Assembly: GCA_011799875.1 (NCBI GenBank)
Contig: CM022297.1
Location: 361,402,921-361,466,920 of the forward strand
Length of the DNA: 64,000 nucleotides
Direction of reading: 5' to 3'
Origin: Thinopyrum elongatum
Lineage: Eukaryota; Streptophyta; Magnoliopsida; Poales; Poaceae
Shown here: positions 10,939 to 21,227 of the stretch, one piece after another
Position numbering within the stretch: position 1 is the first letter of the stretch
Layout of the letters: the number at the start of each line of letters is the position of its first letter
Program-made: the position numbers and the translations under genes
Notes under the pieces: generated by a model
The model's database searches: none
What the model saw: only the letters and a program-made list of their open reading frames with translations
What the model was told of the DNA's origin: nothing

Positions 10939-11332
10939 AAATCAAGTGAATACCGAGAGATTGGGATGCGTACGAAAGCATACCCACAGGAAGAAATCTG
11001 TAAAGCTAGGGTTTTAGTTTCAAGTTTCATAAGAGCCGGCGAAGATGTTGAAAAGGTACCTGAATGCCTCATTTTGGATTCTTATAAATCTAAACCGCAC
11101 TGCTAGGCCATGTTTCTCTCCCTTCCTTTTTCTGGAACAATAATGAAGGCAACTACAGAAAATACATGAACAGATGATGGGAAAATTGTGACCCAACAGA
11201 GCAAAATTATGATTTAGGGATTGTATTATAGCAGGGCAAGACACTACTTTATAACCAGTAAGTATCGAAGGAAAATGCACTTATATGAGTTTTTTTATTC
11301 CAAAAAGGACAAAGCACCCACTCTTGAGCAGG
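10939..11332 (+). pseudogene. Second PAC copy: part of exon 3 and start of intron 3
   Basis: 10939-11055 repeats PAC exon 3 from the SSEYREIGM codons to its donor site, with few changes (M to T at RTKAYPQ, V to I at EEICKA) and no stop; GT follows at 11056. Intron 3 sequence continues with close similarity to 6588-6860 until an unrelated insertion begins at 11333. Exons 1 and 2 and the 5' half of exon 3 are absent, so there is no promoter, transit peptide or start. This is a tandem, same-strand partial duplicate of the gene at 5156-9263. Confidence 0.92.
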
Positions 11333-11475
11333 GCCGGCCCTGAGGGGGGGAGGGGCGGCCCCGGGCGGCCCCGGGCCCCCCAAAAACAAGGGGCCCCGCC
11401 CAGGTATGTGTGAGCACCTCTAGCACTAGCAGATCGGGAACCGCTTGCTGGAGGCGCCATGAGTAGAAGCTGTTA
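11333..11475. mobile_element. Possible hAT-type transposon end
   Basis: Starts CAGGGCCGGCCCTGAG, a terminus type seen in plant hAT elements, at the exact point where PAC intron similarity breaks. The 8 bp before it (CTCTTGAG) partly match CTCTTCAT at 33769-33776 where PAC intron sequence resumes, as an 8-bp hAT duplication might after decay. The opposite terminus was not found. The remaining host DNA of this insertion (13316-13467, 23450-23786, 33591-33768) has no recognisable content. Confidence 0.4.
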
Positions 11476-13312
11476 GAGCATCTCCAGCCGTTCGGCCCCC
11501 CAGGACGCCGAAAAAGCGCAGTCTGGGGCCGAACCGGCGTTTGCTTTCGGCGTGGGGGCGGTTGCGTTCCCCGTCGTCGCCCCCAGGTCGCCCCCAAAAT
11601 CACGCAAACTCGGCAAACTGAATACGAATCTGGCACAAACTCGGCGGGTTTTCATTGAAATTTGTACAAAAAACAGAGAAACGTACAAACTACGCCTAGC
11701 CCTACTACGCCGTGGCAGCCGCCCGCCTTCTACATGCCGAGGAGCCTGTAGAACTGGGTGTAGTCGCCGCCGCCGCCGTCGTCGTCGTTGCCGCCGCCCT
11801 GCATCCCGCCGGAGCCGCCGCCATCCCTGCTGCACCCCTGACCAGGGTCGCCGACGCGCGCGGGGTTGGACGGCCCGGGCTCGTCCTCCTCGTCGCTGTC
11901 GAGGACGACGACGCCGCCCTCCTCGCGTCCGCGGCGTCGGGCCGTGATCTCCGCGTAGGCCCGGCGCTGGCGCGCCACCTGCTCGCGGACGTAGTCCGCC
12001 TTCGCCCACTTGAGGGCGGTCTCGTCGTCGGCGGCCATCTCCGCGTGCTCCGGCTTCACGGGGAGGAGCCCCGGCTCGGTCTTCGGCCGGACTAGGCGGA
12101 GGGAACGCGTGGAGGGGCGACTGCCCTCGTTGATGACGAGGGCGCCGCTGCGGGTGCGGCGCCCAAGCGGCGTCTCCTGCGGCTCCGGCTTGACGGGGCG
12201 AAGCGCCGGCGACCCGGAGGAGAGCGAGCCGGAGCCCGACGATGAGGAGGTCACCGCCTCCATCCGCCGTGGTGTCCAGGAGCTGCCACGGCGGCGAGAG
12301 AAGGACAGGCGCGCCGGGTACTCGAGGCGTGGCGTGTTGCCGGTCTCGATGTGGTCGAGGACGGCCTCGAGGATGCGGCCGGGCACGCCCCACCACTCGC
12401 GCCGCCCGTCGGCGTTGAGGCGGCCGCGGGGGATGATGCCGTTGGCAGAGGCGATCTGGTCTTCGGGGCGGCGCTCAAAGTACATCGTCCACAGCGTGTC
12501 GCTGTCGGCGGCATACCTCGGCTCGTTCCGCTGCGCCTCCGTCAGCGACGAGCGGATGCGGGCGATCTCGGCCCGCCGATCGGCGCCGATGGGCACCGGG
12601 GGCACCGGGACGCCGCCGGCGGGCACCGGGAGCACCGGGACGCCGCCGGCGCTCAACTTCCATGAGCCCGGCACGTGCATGTCTGGGGGCGCCGGATAGT
12701 CAGCCTCGTAGAGGAGGCGCGCCTCGTCCTCGTGGAGATGGCGTCGGTCGAAGCCGTTCGCCGCCGCGGAGTCGCCGGGGTACCGCTCAGCCATTTGCTT
12801 GTCGGCGGGGAAGAGGGGGAGGAGAGGTGGCTTCTGTGGGGAGTCGAGGTGAGAGAAGGGCAAGTTGTGGCGAGTGGCGTTCACCGACGGGGAGGTCGGC
12901 TTTTATATCCGAAGCGGGGCGGTGAGAACCTGCATGCCGGGCGACGCGTGGCGGGAGCAGGCGGGACGCGCGTCACGGCGCCTTCACTGCGCCGCCCGTG
13001 AGGCATCAATGGAGGCTGACCGGCGCGGCAGCGCGGCAGCCTTGGCATTGATTACTGCGGGAACCGAGGCGATGAGGACGATGAAGCGGCGTGTCGCTGA
13101 CTCGGCGGGGCCATTCCCGTTCGCGCCAAAATCGCTTTCCCCGGCACCCACAGGCGCCTCCAAGCGTGCCGGGTTTGGTCTGGGTCCGCCGACGCTAGTT
13201 TTGGCCCAAACCGGCGAAAAACGGGCTCCTGGGAGCGCGACTGGACCGTTTTCTGGGCGCCGGCGGCAAAAAATGGCCTGGGGGGGTGTTGGGGGCGCGG
13301 CTGGAGATGCTC
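11476..13312 (-). mobile_element. PIF/Harbinger-like DNA transposon without transposase, 1837 bp
   Basis: Terminal inverted repeats GAGCATCTCCAGCCG at the left and CGGCTGGAGATGCTC at the right, with TTA on each side (11473-11475 and 13313-13315). A three-base TWA duplication and G-starting termini are Harbinger hallmarks. The single long ORF is on the minus strand and is not a transposase, so the element is non-autonomous but coding. Confidence 0.85.
11730..12794 (-). CDS. Unrecognised protein carried by the Harbinger-like element (about 354 aa)
   Basis: I do not recognise a named domain. The start chosen is MAERYPGDS at 12794 (context CAAATGG); an in-frame ATG upstream at 12884 would add 30 residues. 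The N-terminal half holds the likely globular part: RRHLHEDEARLLYEADYPAP, then RSSLTEAQRNEPRYAADSDT, WTMYFERRPEDQIASANG and EWWGVPGRILEAVLDHIE. The C-terminal half looks disordered, Ser- and charge-rich. It holds two VKPE sites of sumoylation type and one strong SUMO-interaction motif, VVVLDSDEEDE. An Ala/Arg helix (RQRRAYAEITARRRGREEGG) comes just before that motif. The C-terminus is Gly/Asp-rich, ending YTQFYRLLGM. The frame is open throughout, unusual for decayed DNA. Function unknown; it may be a second-protein partner used with a transposase supplied in trans. Confidence 0.6.
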   Translation of the reverse strand: MAERYPGDSAAANGFDRRHLHEDEARLLYEADYPAPPDMHVPGSWKLSAGGVPVLPVPAGGVPVPPVPIGADRRAEIARIRSSLTEAQRNEPRYAADSDTLWTMYFERRPEDQIASANGIIPRGRLNADGRREWWGVPGRILEAVLDHIETGNTPRLEYPARLSFSRRRGSSWTPRRMEAVTSSSSGSGSLSSGSPALRPVKPEPQETPLGRRTRSGALVINEGSRPSTRSLRLVRPKTEPGLLPVKPEHAEMAADDETALKWAKADYVREQVARQRRAYAEITARRRGREEGGVVVLDSDEEDEPGPSNPARVGDPGQGCSRDGGGSGGMQGGGNDDDGGGGDYTQFYRLLGM

Positions 13313-14118
13313 TTAGATGCGTCTCCACGAAGACGAAGGCTGAAACGTTATTTTTGTTTAGCGGCTGGGCCTTGGGCCTGTTTCTTTCTACCGTGTCTTG
13401 TGTGGTAGCCTGGTAGGTCAGCTCTAAAAAAATGGCGCTCGGTCACACAGGCTAGTTGGGACAATTTGAATTAGCGGTCCCGCGTGGAATTAAATCTTTC
13501 CCCTAACTCCTTCAAAAAAAAAATCTTTCCCCTAACTGCCCAACCCTCCCTCCCGGGTCGCACGCGCGTGCGGATCCCCCAATTCCTAGCCCCCAAGACG
13601 TCAGATCCCCTCCCCCCGGCCGCTGCCGCCGTCGGCGCCGGCTGTGGTGGCCGCGCCCGGCTGGTGAAGGCGGCGGGCGCTGGCTGCGCCCTCTGAACGG
13701 CTCCCCTTTGCGCAGAGCGGGACGTCCCTGAGGCGGCCATGGTGGTGTGGGGCTTTCACGGCGGGAAACGCGGAGTGCGGCGGCGCGAGCAGATCCAGGG
13801 GCGCAACACGGTGGCGGAGGTAGGTGGAGCCCGGTTCTATTGGTGGTGGCGGCGCGAGCTCAGCCATGGTGGTGGCGGTGCCGAGGAGGCCCTGCCAGGA
13901 AGGGATCTTGGCGGGCAGCGGGTGGCCGGCCGGCCGCCGTGTGAGGAGCGCACGGTGATACCACGGTGGAGTTGGCGCAGGAGTGCGGCTGGAGGCACGG
14001 GTCAGCTCCATGCTTGTGGCAGTCCCCTGGTGTGGGTGAAGGCTGACAGTGCTGGATCTGGCCCTTGCACGGCTTGGTGGGATGCTGCTGCTCCTCGTCT
14101 GTGGTTGATGGTGGTGTG

Positions 14119-15483
14119 TGATGTCTACTACGCAACCTTCTTCTTGTAGACTCGTGTTGGGTCTCCAAGCACAGAGTTTTATAGGACAGTAGCAAATTTT
14201 CCTCAAGTGGATGACCTAAGGTTTATCAATCCGTGGGAGGCATAGGATGAAGATGGTCTCTCTCAAACAACCCTACAACCAAATAACAAAGAGTCTCTTG
14301 TGTCCCCAACACACCCAATACAATGGTAAATTGTATAGGTGCACTAGTTCGACGAAGAGATGGTGATACAAGTGTAATATGGATAGTAGATATAGGTTTT
14401 TGTAATCTGAAAATATAAAAACAGCAAGGTAACACGTAACAAAAGTGAGCAAAAACGGTATTGCAATGCTTGAAAACAAGGCCTAGGGTTCATACTTTCA
14501 CTAGTGCAAATTCTCTCAACAATGATAACATATTTGGATCACATAACAATCCCTCAACGTGCAACAAAGAATCACTCCAAGGTTTCTATCGAGAACGTAG
14601 GACGAAAACGTGCATCAACCCATATGCATAGATTACCCCAATGTCACCTCGGGAATCCGCGAGTTGTGTGTCAAAACATACATCAAGTGAATCAATAGAA
14701 CATCCCATTGTCACCACAGATATCCCATCGCAAGACATATATCAAGTGTTCTCAAATCCAATACTCAATCCAACATAACGAAACCTCAAAGAGCAAGAGT
14801 CAATTCATCACAACAAGAGATAGAGAGGGAAGAAACACCATATGATCCAACTATAATAACAAAGCTCGCGGTACATCAAGATCGTGGCAAATCAAGAACA
14901 CGAGAGAGAGAGAGAGGTCAAACACATAGCTACTAGTACATACCCTCAGCCCCGAGGGTGAACTACTCCCTCCTCGTCATGGAGACCGCCGGGATGATGA
15001 AGATGGCCTCCGGTGATGGTTTCCCCCTCCGGCAGGGTGCCGGAACGGGCTCCCGATTGGTTTTTCGTGGCTACAGAGGCTTGCGACGGCAGAACTTTCG
15101 ATCTAGGGTTCTTTTTGGAGGTTTCTATATTTATAAGAATTTTTGGCGTCAGAAACAAGTCAAGGAGGTGCCCGAGGGGCCCACAAGCCCTCAAGGCGCG
15201 CTCAGGGGGGTAGGGCGCGCCCCCTGGCTTGTGGACTCCTTGGGACTCTTCTGGTCCAGCTCCGGTGCTTCGGGGGTCTCTTTTGGTCCATAAAAATTCA
15301 CCGTAAATTTTCAGCCCATTCCGAGAACTTTTATTTCTGCACAAAAAAACGACACCACGGTAGTTCTGCTGAAAACAGCATCAGTCCAGGTTAGTTCTAA
15401 TAAAATCATACCAAAACCATATAAAATTGTTGCAAACATGGCATGAATACTTCATAAATTATAGATACGTTGGAGACGTATCA
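14119..15483 (-). repeat. Solo LTR (1365 bp), same family as the element at 15716
   Basis: Runs from TGATGTCTACTACGC to GGAGACGTATCA with a perfect 5-bp duplication GTGTG at 14114-14118 and 15484-15488. It aligns in reverse to the LTRs at 15716-17325 and 21228-22871 but is shorter. No internal domain remains, so it is the product of LTR-LTR recombination. Confidence 0.92.
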
Positions 15484-15715
15484 GTGTGGGTCGCGTTCTT
15501 TCAGCAGTGAGGGTGGAAGAGGACCACGGCTGTGCGGCCTCGACGGCAAATTGCTGCGGTGGTGGCGGTGCGAGGCATCATGGATGGTACTGTCCAATAC
15601 CTCGGAGGAGTGGAGTGGCGTGGCATTATGAATGAAAATTTAGTCCGGTTTTGGCCGGGCCGGCGGCGATGGCACCCATGGGTATCATTCCCCTCCCTGG
15701 AGGCGTGATACGTCT

Positions 15716-17325
15716 CCAACGTATCTATAATTTATGAAGTATTCATGCTGTTATATTATCATTCATAGATGTTTTACAATTATTTTATAGCAACTTTATA
15801 TCATTTTTTGGGACTAACCTATTGACATAGTGCCCAGTGCCAGTTGCTGTTTTTTGCTTGTTTTTTACATCGCTGAAAATCAATACCAAACGGAGTCCAA
15901 ACGCAACGAAACTTTTTGGAGATTTTTTCTGGACCAGAAGACACCCGGTGGGCCAAAGGGGAGCACAACCCACCAGGGTGCGCCTGGGGGCCCAGGCGCG
16001 CCCAGGTGGGTTGTGCCCATCTCGGTGGCCTCCCGCACCGCCTCTTCGCCCTATAAATTGCCAAATATTCCAAAAACCCTCGGGGTAACCCTAGATCAGA
16101 AGTTCCGCCGCTGCAAGCCTCTGTAGCCACGGAAAAACCAATCTAGACCCCGTTCCGGCACCCTGCCGGAGGGGGAAATCATCATCGGTGGCCATCTTCA
16201 TCATTCCGGCGGCCACCATGATGAGGAGGGAGTAGTCCACCCTCGGGGCTGAGGGTTTGTACTAGTAGCTATGTGTTTAATCTCTCTCTCTCGTGTTCTT
16301 GAGATGGCACGATCTTGATGTATCGCGGGCTTTGTTAATATAGTTGGATCATATGGTGTTTCTCCCTCTCTATCTTGTTGTGATGAATTGAGTTTTCCCT
16401 TTGAGTTTTCCCTTTATCGGATTGAATACTTTTATGGATTTGAGAGCACCTGATATATGTCTTGCATATGAATACCCGTGGTGACAATGGGGTATTATAT
16501 TGATTCACTTGAGATATGTTTTGGCACTCAACTCGCGGATTCCTGAGGTGACATTGGGGTAATCTATGCATAGGGGTTGATGCACATTCTCGTCTTTTGT
16601 TTCTCCGGTAGAAATCTTGGGGTACTCTTTGAGGTTCTTTGTGTTGGATTGAGTATTATGAATCTGAATTTGCTTTGGTGTTATTTTAGTACAAACTCTT
16701 GATAGATCGATCGGAAAGAATAACTTAGTGTTATTTTAGTACGAACTCTTGATAGATCGATCGGAAAGAATAACTTGGTGTTATTTTAGTACGAACTCTT
16801 GGATAGATCGATCGGAAAGAATAGCTACAAACAATTTCTTCTTATGTTCTCCGCTAGATAAGAACTCTGGAGTGATTCTTCATCGCACGTTGAGGGGTGG
16901 TTATGTGATCCAATTAGATTAGCATTGTTGAGAGATTGCACTAGCGAAAGTACGGACCCTAGGCCTCATTTTCAAGCATTGCAATACCGTTTGTGCTCAC
17001 TTTTGTTACTTGCTACCTTGCTGTTTTTTATTGTTTCTATTACAAAAATCAATATCTACTATTATTACTACACTTTTATCACAATCTCTTCGCCGAACTA
17101 GTACACCTATACAATTTACCATTGTATTTGGTGTGTTGGGGACACAATAGACTTTTTATTATTTGGTTGTAGGGTTGTTTGAGAGAGACCATCTTCATCC
17201 TACGCCTCCCATGGATTGATAAACCTTAGGTCATCCACTTGAGGGAAATTTGCTACTGTCCTACAAAACTCTGCGCTTGGAGGCCCAACATGAGTCTACA
17301 AGAATAAGTTGTGTCGTAGACATCA
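15716..17325 (+). repeat. 5' LTR (1610 bp)
   Basis: TGATACGTCTCCAACG to GTAGACATCA. It contains three direct repeats of about 51 bp at 16674-16826, each with the GATCGATCGGAAAGAATA core. It differs from the 3' LTR by scattered substitutions and a roughly 30-bp gap near 15957, so the insertion is not very recent. Confidence 0.93.
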
Positions 17326-17335
17326 AGCTCTTTTC

Positions 17336-17353
17336 TGGTGCCGTTGCCGGGTA
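17336..17353 (+). other. Primer-binding site, tRNA-Asp type
   Basis: TGGTGCCGTTGCCGGGTA starts ten bases after the 5' LTR and matches the tRNA-Asp 3' complement at nearly every position. Confidence 0.85.
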
Positions 17354-17552
17354 GGTGAGTGCTTGAAGGTATATCTTTAGATCTTGAAATTGAATCTTTT
17401 AGTTTCTTGTTTTATCACTAGTTTGGTTTATAAAAGAAAACTACAAAAAAATGGAATTGAGGTGGTCTCATGTTGTTCATCTTTATAATGTCTTTCTTGA
17501 AAATGATGGAAAGGAAAATTGTGCTCAATTGATAGAATAAGAATTCAATAAA

Positions 17553-18245
17553 ATGTTTTGCATAAATGATGAGCATGATTGCAATGTTGTTAGTATGAAT
17601 TCTTTGAATATCCATGATGCTAATGATATGCGAAGCCATAAGCTTGGGGATGCTATGTTTGACGAAGATAATATTTTTATTCCCCCAAGTTTTGATGAGA
17701 ATGTTTACTATCATGAAAGCATGCCTACTATTTATGATGATTATGGTGATGACATGTATGCTATAAAGAGTAATGATAACCATGAAACTTGTCATCATGA
17801 TTTTAATTTTCAATCACATGATAGTTATTTTGTTGAGTTTGCTCCCACTACTATTCATGAGAATAAATTTGCTTATGTGGAGAGTAATAAAACTTTTATG
17901 TATGTGGATCATGAAAAGAATGCTTTATGTGATAGTTATATTGTTGAATTCATTCATGATGCTACTAAAAATTATTACGAGAGAGGAATATATGCTTCTA
18001 CATATTGCAATAATACCAAGTTTCCTCTCTATGTGTTGAAAGTTTTGAAGTTGCACTTGTTTTGCCGTCCTATGCTAGTTGATTTTTGTTCCCATAATTT
18101 GTTTGCTCACAAAATCCCTATGCATAGGAAGTGGGTTAGACTTAAATTTTCTAGTCATATGCTTCATGATGCTCTCTTTGTGTTTCAATTCTTATCTTTT
18201 ATGCGAGCATCATTGAAATCATCATGCCTAGCTAAAAGGCATTAA
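17553..18245 (+). CDS. Unrecognised ORF of the non-autonomous LTR element (231 codons)
   Basis: No domain recognised. It is Asn/Asp/His/Tyr-rich, strongly acidic in the first two thirds (NDMRSHKLGDAMFDEDNIF, then HESMPTIYDDYGDDMYAIKS), with a Cys/His/Phe-rich C-terminal third (STYCNNTKFPLYVLKVLKLH, then LVDFCSHNLFAHKIPMHRKW). The stop is followed directly by AGCGCTTGTTGGGAGACAAC, a sequence I associate with Athila-type internal regions. The frame is intact while the rest of the internal region is non-coding, so it may have been kept for packaging or trans-mobilisation. An env-like or gag-derived origin is possible but not shown. The ATG at 17553 is the first that gives the full frame. Confidence 0.5.
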   Translation: MFCINDEHDCNVVSMNSLNIHDANDMRSHKLGDAMFDEDNIFIPPSFDENVYYHESMPTIYDDYGDDMYAIKSNDNHETCHHDFNFQSHDSYFVEFAPTTIHENKFAYVESNKTFMYVDHEKNALCDSYIVEFIHDATKNYYERGIYASTYCNNTKFPLYVLKVLKLHLFCRPMLVDFCSHNLFAHKIPMHRKWVRLKFSSHMLHDALFVFQFLSFMRASLKSSCLAKRH

Positions 18246-18329
18246 AGAAAAGCGCTTGTTGGGAGACAACCCAACAATTTTACCTACTGTTTTTGTGTGT
18301 TCACATGGTTATGCTACTGTAGTAATCAT

Positions 18330-19780
18330 GTTTTATTGCTTTTATTTCAATAAATTGCCAAGTAAAACCTTTGGGATAGTGTGGATGACAGTTGACTTGA
18401 TTCTGTGCAAAAACAGAAACTTTTGCGTCCAGTGCAGACATTCCTATATTTTACTGGAATGTGAAAAAATTCTGAATTTTTTACATTTGATTGGTATACA
18501 AATTTTCTACGTTTTTATAATTTCTCAGAAATTTTGGAGTTACAGAAGTAGGACCTTAATTCAGATATTTACGTACGGTTCTGTTTTTGACAGATTCTGT
18601 TTTCAATGCATAATTTGCTTGTTTTCTAGTTTCTATGGCTTATATTGCTTAATATAAATTGTGTAAATGATGAGGTATAGTAGAATTGTGTGATAACAAT
18701 TATGAATCTTATCTTGACAGTACCAAAGTGAATGATTTGTCTTTATCATACTAACCCATCTCACGAAGTTCCGTTAAGTTTTGTGTGATTGAAGTTTTCG
18801 AGTTTTGGGTGAGATATCGATATGAGGAGAATAAGGAGTGATAAGACCCTAAGATTTGGGATGCCCAAGGCACCCCAAGGCAATATTCAAGGAAGATCCA
18901 AGCAACTAAGCTTGGGGATTCCTCGGAAGGCATCCCCTCTTTCGTCTCCGACATTATCGGTAACCTCACTTGGAGCTATATTTTCATTCGTCACATGATA
19001 CGAGTCTTGCTTGGAGAGTCATTTTATTTTATTAGGTTTTTCTTTCTGTTATTTAGAATAATTTTTTTGCATCTTTTATTTCAATAAAAGTGGCAAGGAT
19101 AGCCTTCACCATGCTTATTTTGCAAATATATGAGTTGCTGTTTCAAAACAGAAAGTTTATCTCTGTTGCAAAAATTCTCCAGAAAATTCAGAATGTGATA
19201 AAATGTTGAATTTTTTTCACAATAAGCTATGATAAATTTTCTACAGTTTGGTAAATTTTCAGAATTTTTGAAGTTAGGGAAGTAGGAGTACAATTGCACT
19301 CTTTACAGACTGTCCTGTTTAGACAGATTGCTGTTATGTTCGCATTGTTTGCATATGTTTGCTTGTTTAATCATTCTATTTGAGGATAGGAGTATTCAAT
19401 ATGCAGAGGAATTTAGTATGCAATGCTAAATAATAATTTTAGTGATTTGCTACAGTAGATATTGATAAGGTTTTTGCATTGATTTATGCTAACTTATCTC
19501 ACAAGTTCTTGTTGAGTTTTGTGTGGATGAAGTTTTTAAGATTTAGGAAACCGTGATGAGAGGAATTAAGGAGACACAAAAGCTCAAGCTTGGGGATGCC
19601 CAAGGCATCCCAAGATAATATTTCAAGAAGTCTCAAGCATCTAAGCTTGGGGATGCCCCGGTAGGCATCCTCCTTTCTTCTTCAACAATTATCGGTTAGC
19701 CTCGGTTGAGCCTAAGTTTTTGCTTCTTCACATGAGTTGTGCTATTCTTGGAATGTCATTTTGTTTTATTTTGCTTGCTG
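18330..19780 (+). repeat. Two diverged direct repeats of about 740 bp in the internal domain
   Basis: 18330-19060 and 19070-19780 share the same order of landmarks: TTTTATTTCAATAAA, an AAAATTCTG/AAAATTTTC block, AGAAGTAGGA or GAAGTAGGAG, CTCACAAGTTC-type and TTTTGTGTG motifs, then AAGCTTGGGGAT-type motifs with GGCATCCC partners, then ATTATCGGT. Each ends near a TCATTTTRTTTTATT run. It looks like an old tandem duplication of non-coding DNA. Confidence 0.6.
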
Positions 19781-21209
19781 TTTTAATAAAATACTTAGAT
19801 CTGAAAGTTTTAAATAAGAGAGAGTCCTCAATTAGCTACCCATTTACTTAACTACTCGTTTGATCTTCACTTATATCTTTTTGGAGTAGTCTGCCATTTA
19901 CTCTTGTGCTTCACTTATATCCTATGAGTAAATTGTTGAACGAATTGAATGTCATGAAGTTGAAGTTATATGTTCATAGCATGCCTAGTAGTAGCTTCAC
20001 ATTGGGTTTAGAAAGTGAAATCTTTTGAAGCTTGACAATCACAATATTGGTCATACAAGCAATTCATGAATGATTAGTATAAGGAAGGGAACTTTCACAT
20101 GCAAATATATTATCTTGGACATCTTCTATGATTGTGATTACCCATTAATTATTTTCAAACTTGAGCAAATTAGTTGAAGTTGGACAAGGAAGACAACGTA
20201 ATGAGTTATGGTTGTGTATATTTGCATAGAAGTTATATTGTTATGGATCCTCCAACATGTGGTGTTTGCCTAGGATCTTTTGCTAGCCAAAAATTCGTAC
20301 TAAGTAGAGATACTACTTGTGCATACAAAAACCCTTAAACCTAGTTTCTTGCCATGATTATCCACCATACCTACCTATGGATTGAATAAGATCCTTCAAG
20401 TAAGTTGTCATTGGTGCATAAAGCAATAAAAATTGCTCCTAAATATGTTTGATCTTTTATTGTAAGGGAAAATTGAGCGTTGTACGAACTTGTGATGGCA
20501 AAGTAATAAAAGCGACGGACTGCATAATAAAGGTTGCTATCATAAGGGGCAATATAACATGACGTTCCTTTGCATTAAGAGCTTGGGCATCCAAATAAAA
20601 AGCGCATGACAACCTCTGCTTCCCTCTGTGAAGGGCCTATCTTTTACTTTTCAGTATTTACTTTTATGCAAAGAGTCAATAATATGAAATCTCATTTCAA
20701 CCTCAACTATTCTCTAGTTGGCAAGCATCATGTGGTGGGGAAAGATCTAGGCACATATGACCAGTCAAATATATTTGATCATGATTTATTATTGTTGACA
20801 ATTTTCTCTATGATAAATGAGTTGGGAGGCAAAATATTAAGCCCCTATCTTTCTCTGTGTTCGATGTATGCCATTTGTTGTAAGAATATGCTTTGAGTAC
20901 TAGCAAACATAGAAGACTATATGATGATTGAGTATGTGGAGCTCTTACTTAGATTTTGTTGAATAAGTTGAATTGCAATTGTTTGGTGACTGAGAACATA
21001 GGTTGTTCAGTTTCAAGAGAATTCATTGTTTGAACCTTAATATGTGAATTGGTTGCTACTTTAACATGAGAAGTTTTATGAGAAGGAATTGCTGTTATGA
21101 TGCTAGGAAAAGTGATTAAAATTATCATTGATCAAACTTATGCACTTTGCTAGCATTCACACTTCATAAATTATTTCTTTTATCATTTACCTACTCGAGG
21201 ACGAGTAGG

Positions 21210-21227
21210 AATTAAGCTTGGGGATGC
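21210..21227 (+). other. Polypurine tract before the 3' LTR
   Basis: AATTAAGCTTGGGGATGC lies directly before the LTR start at 21228. The same AAGCTTGGGGATGC string appears inside the element near 19586 and 19643. Confidence 0.75.

Noticed and set aside
11473..12396. A 307-codon minus-strand frame overlapping the Harbinger ORF
   Set aside because: Arg/Pro-rich shadow frame; the other frame has the regular domain-like composition and the acidic and SUMO-type motifs.
13601..14206. A 200-codon minus-strand frame in the first LINE-like retroposon
   Set aside because: It runs through the retroposon/LTR border at 14118 and has low-complexity composition.
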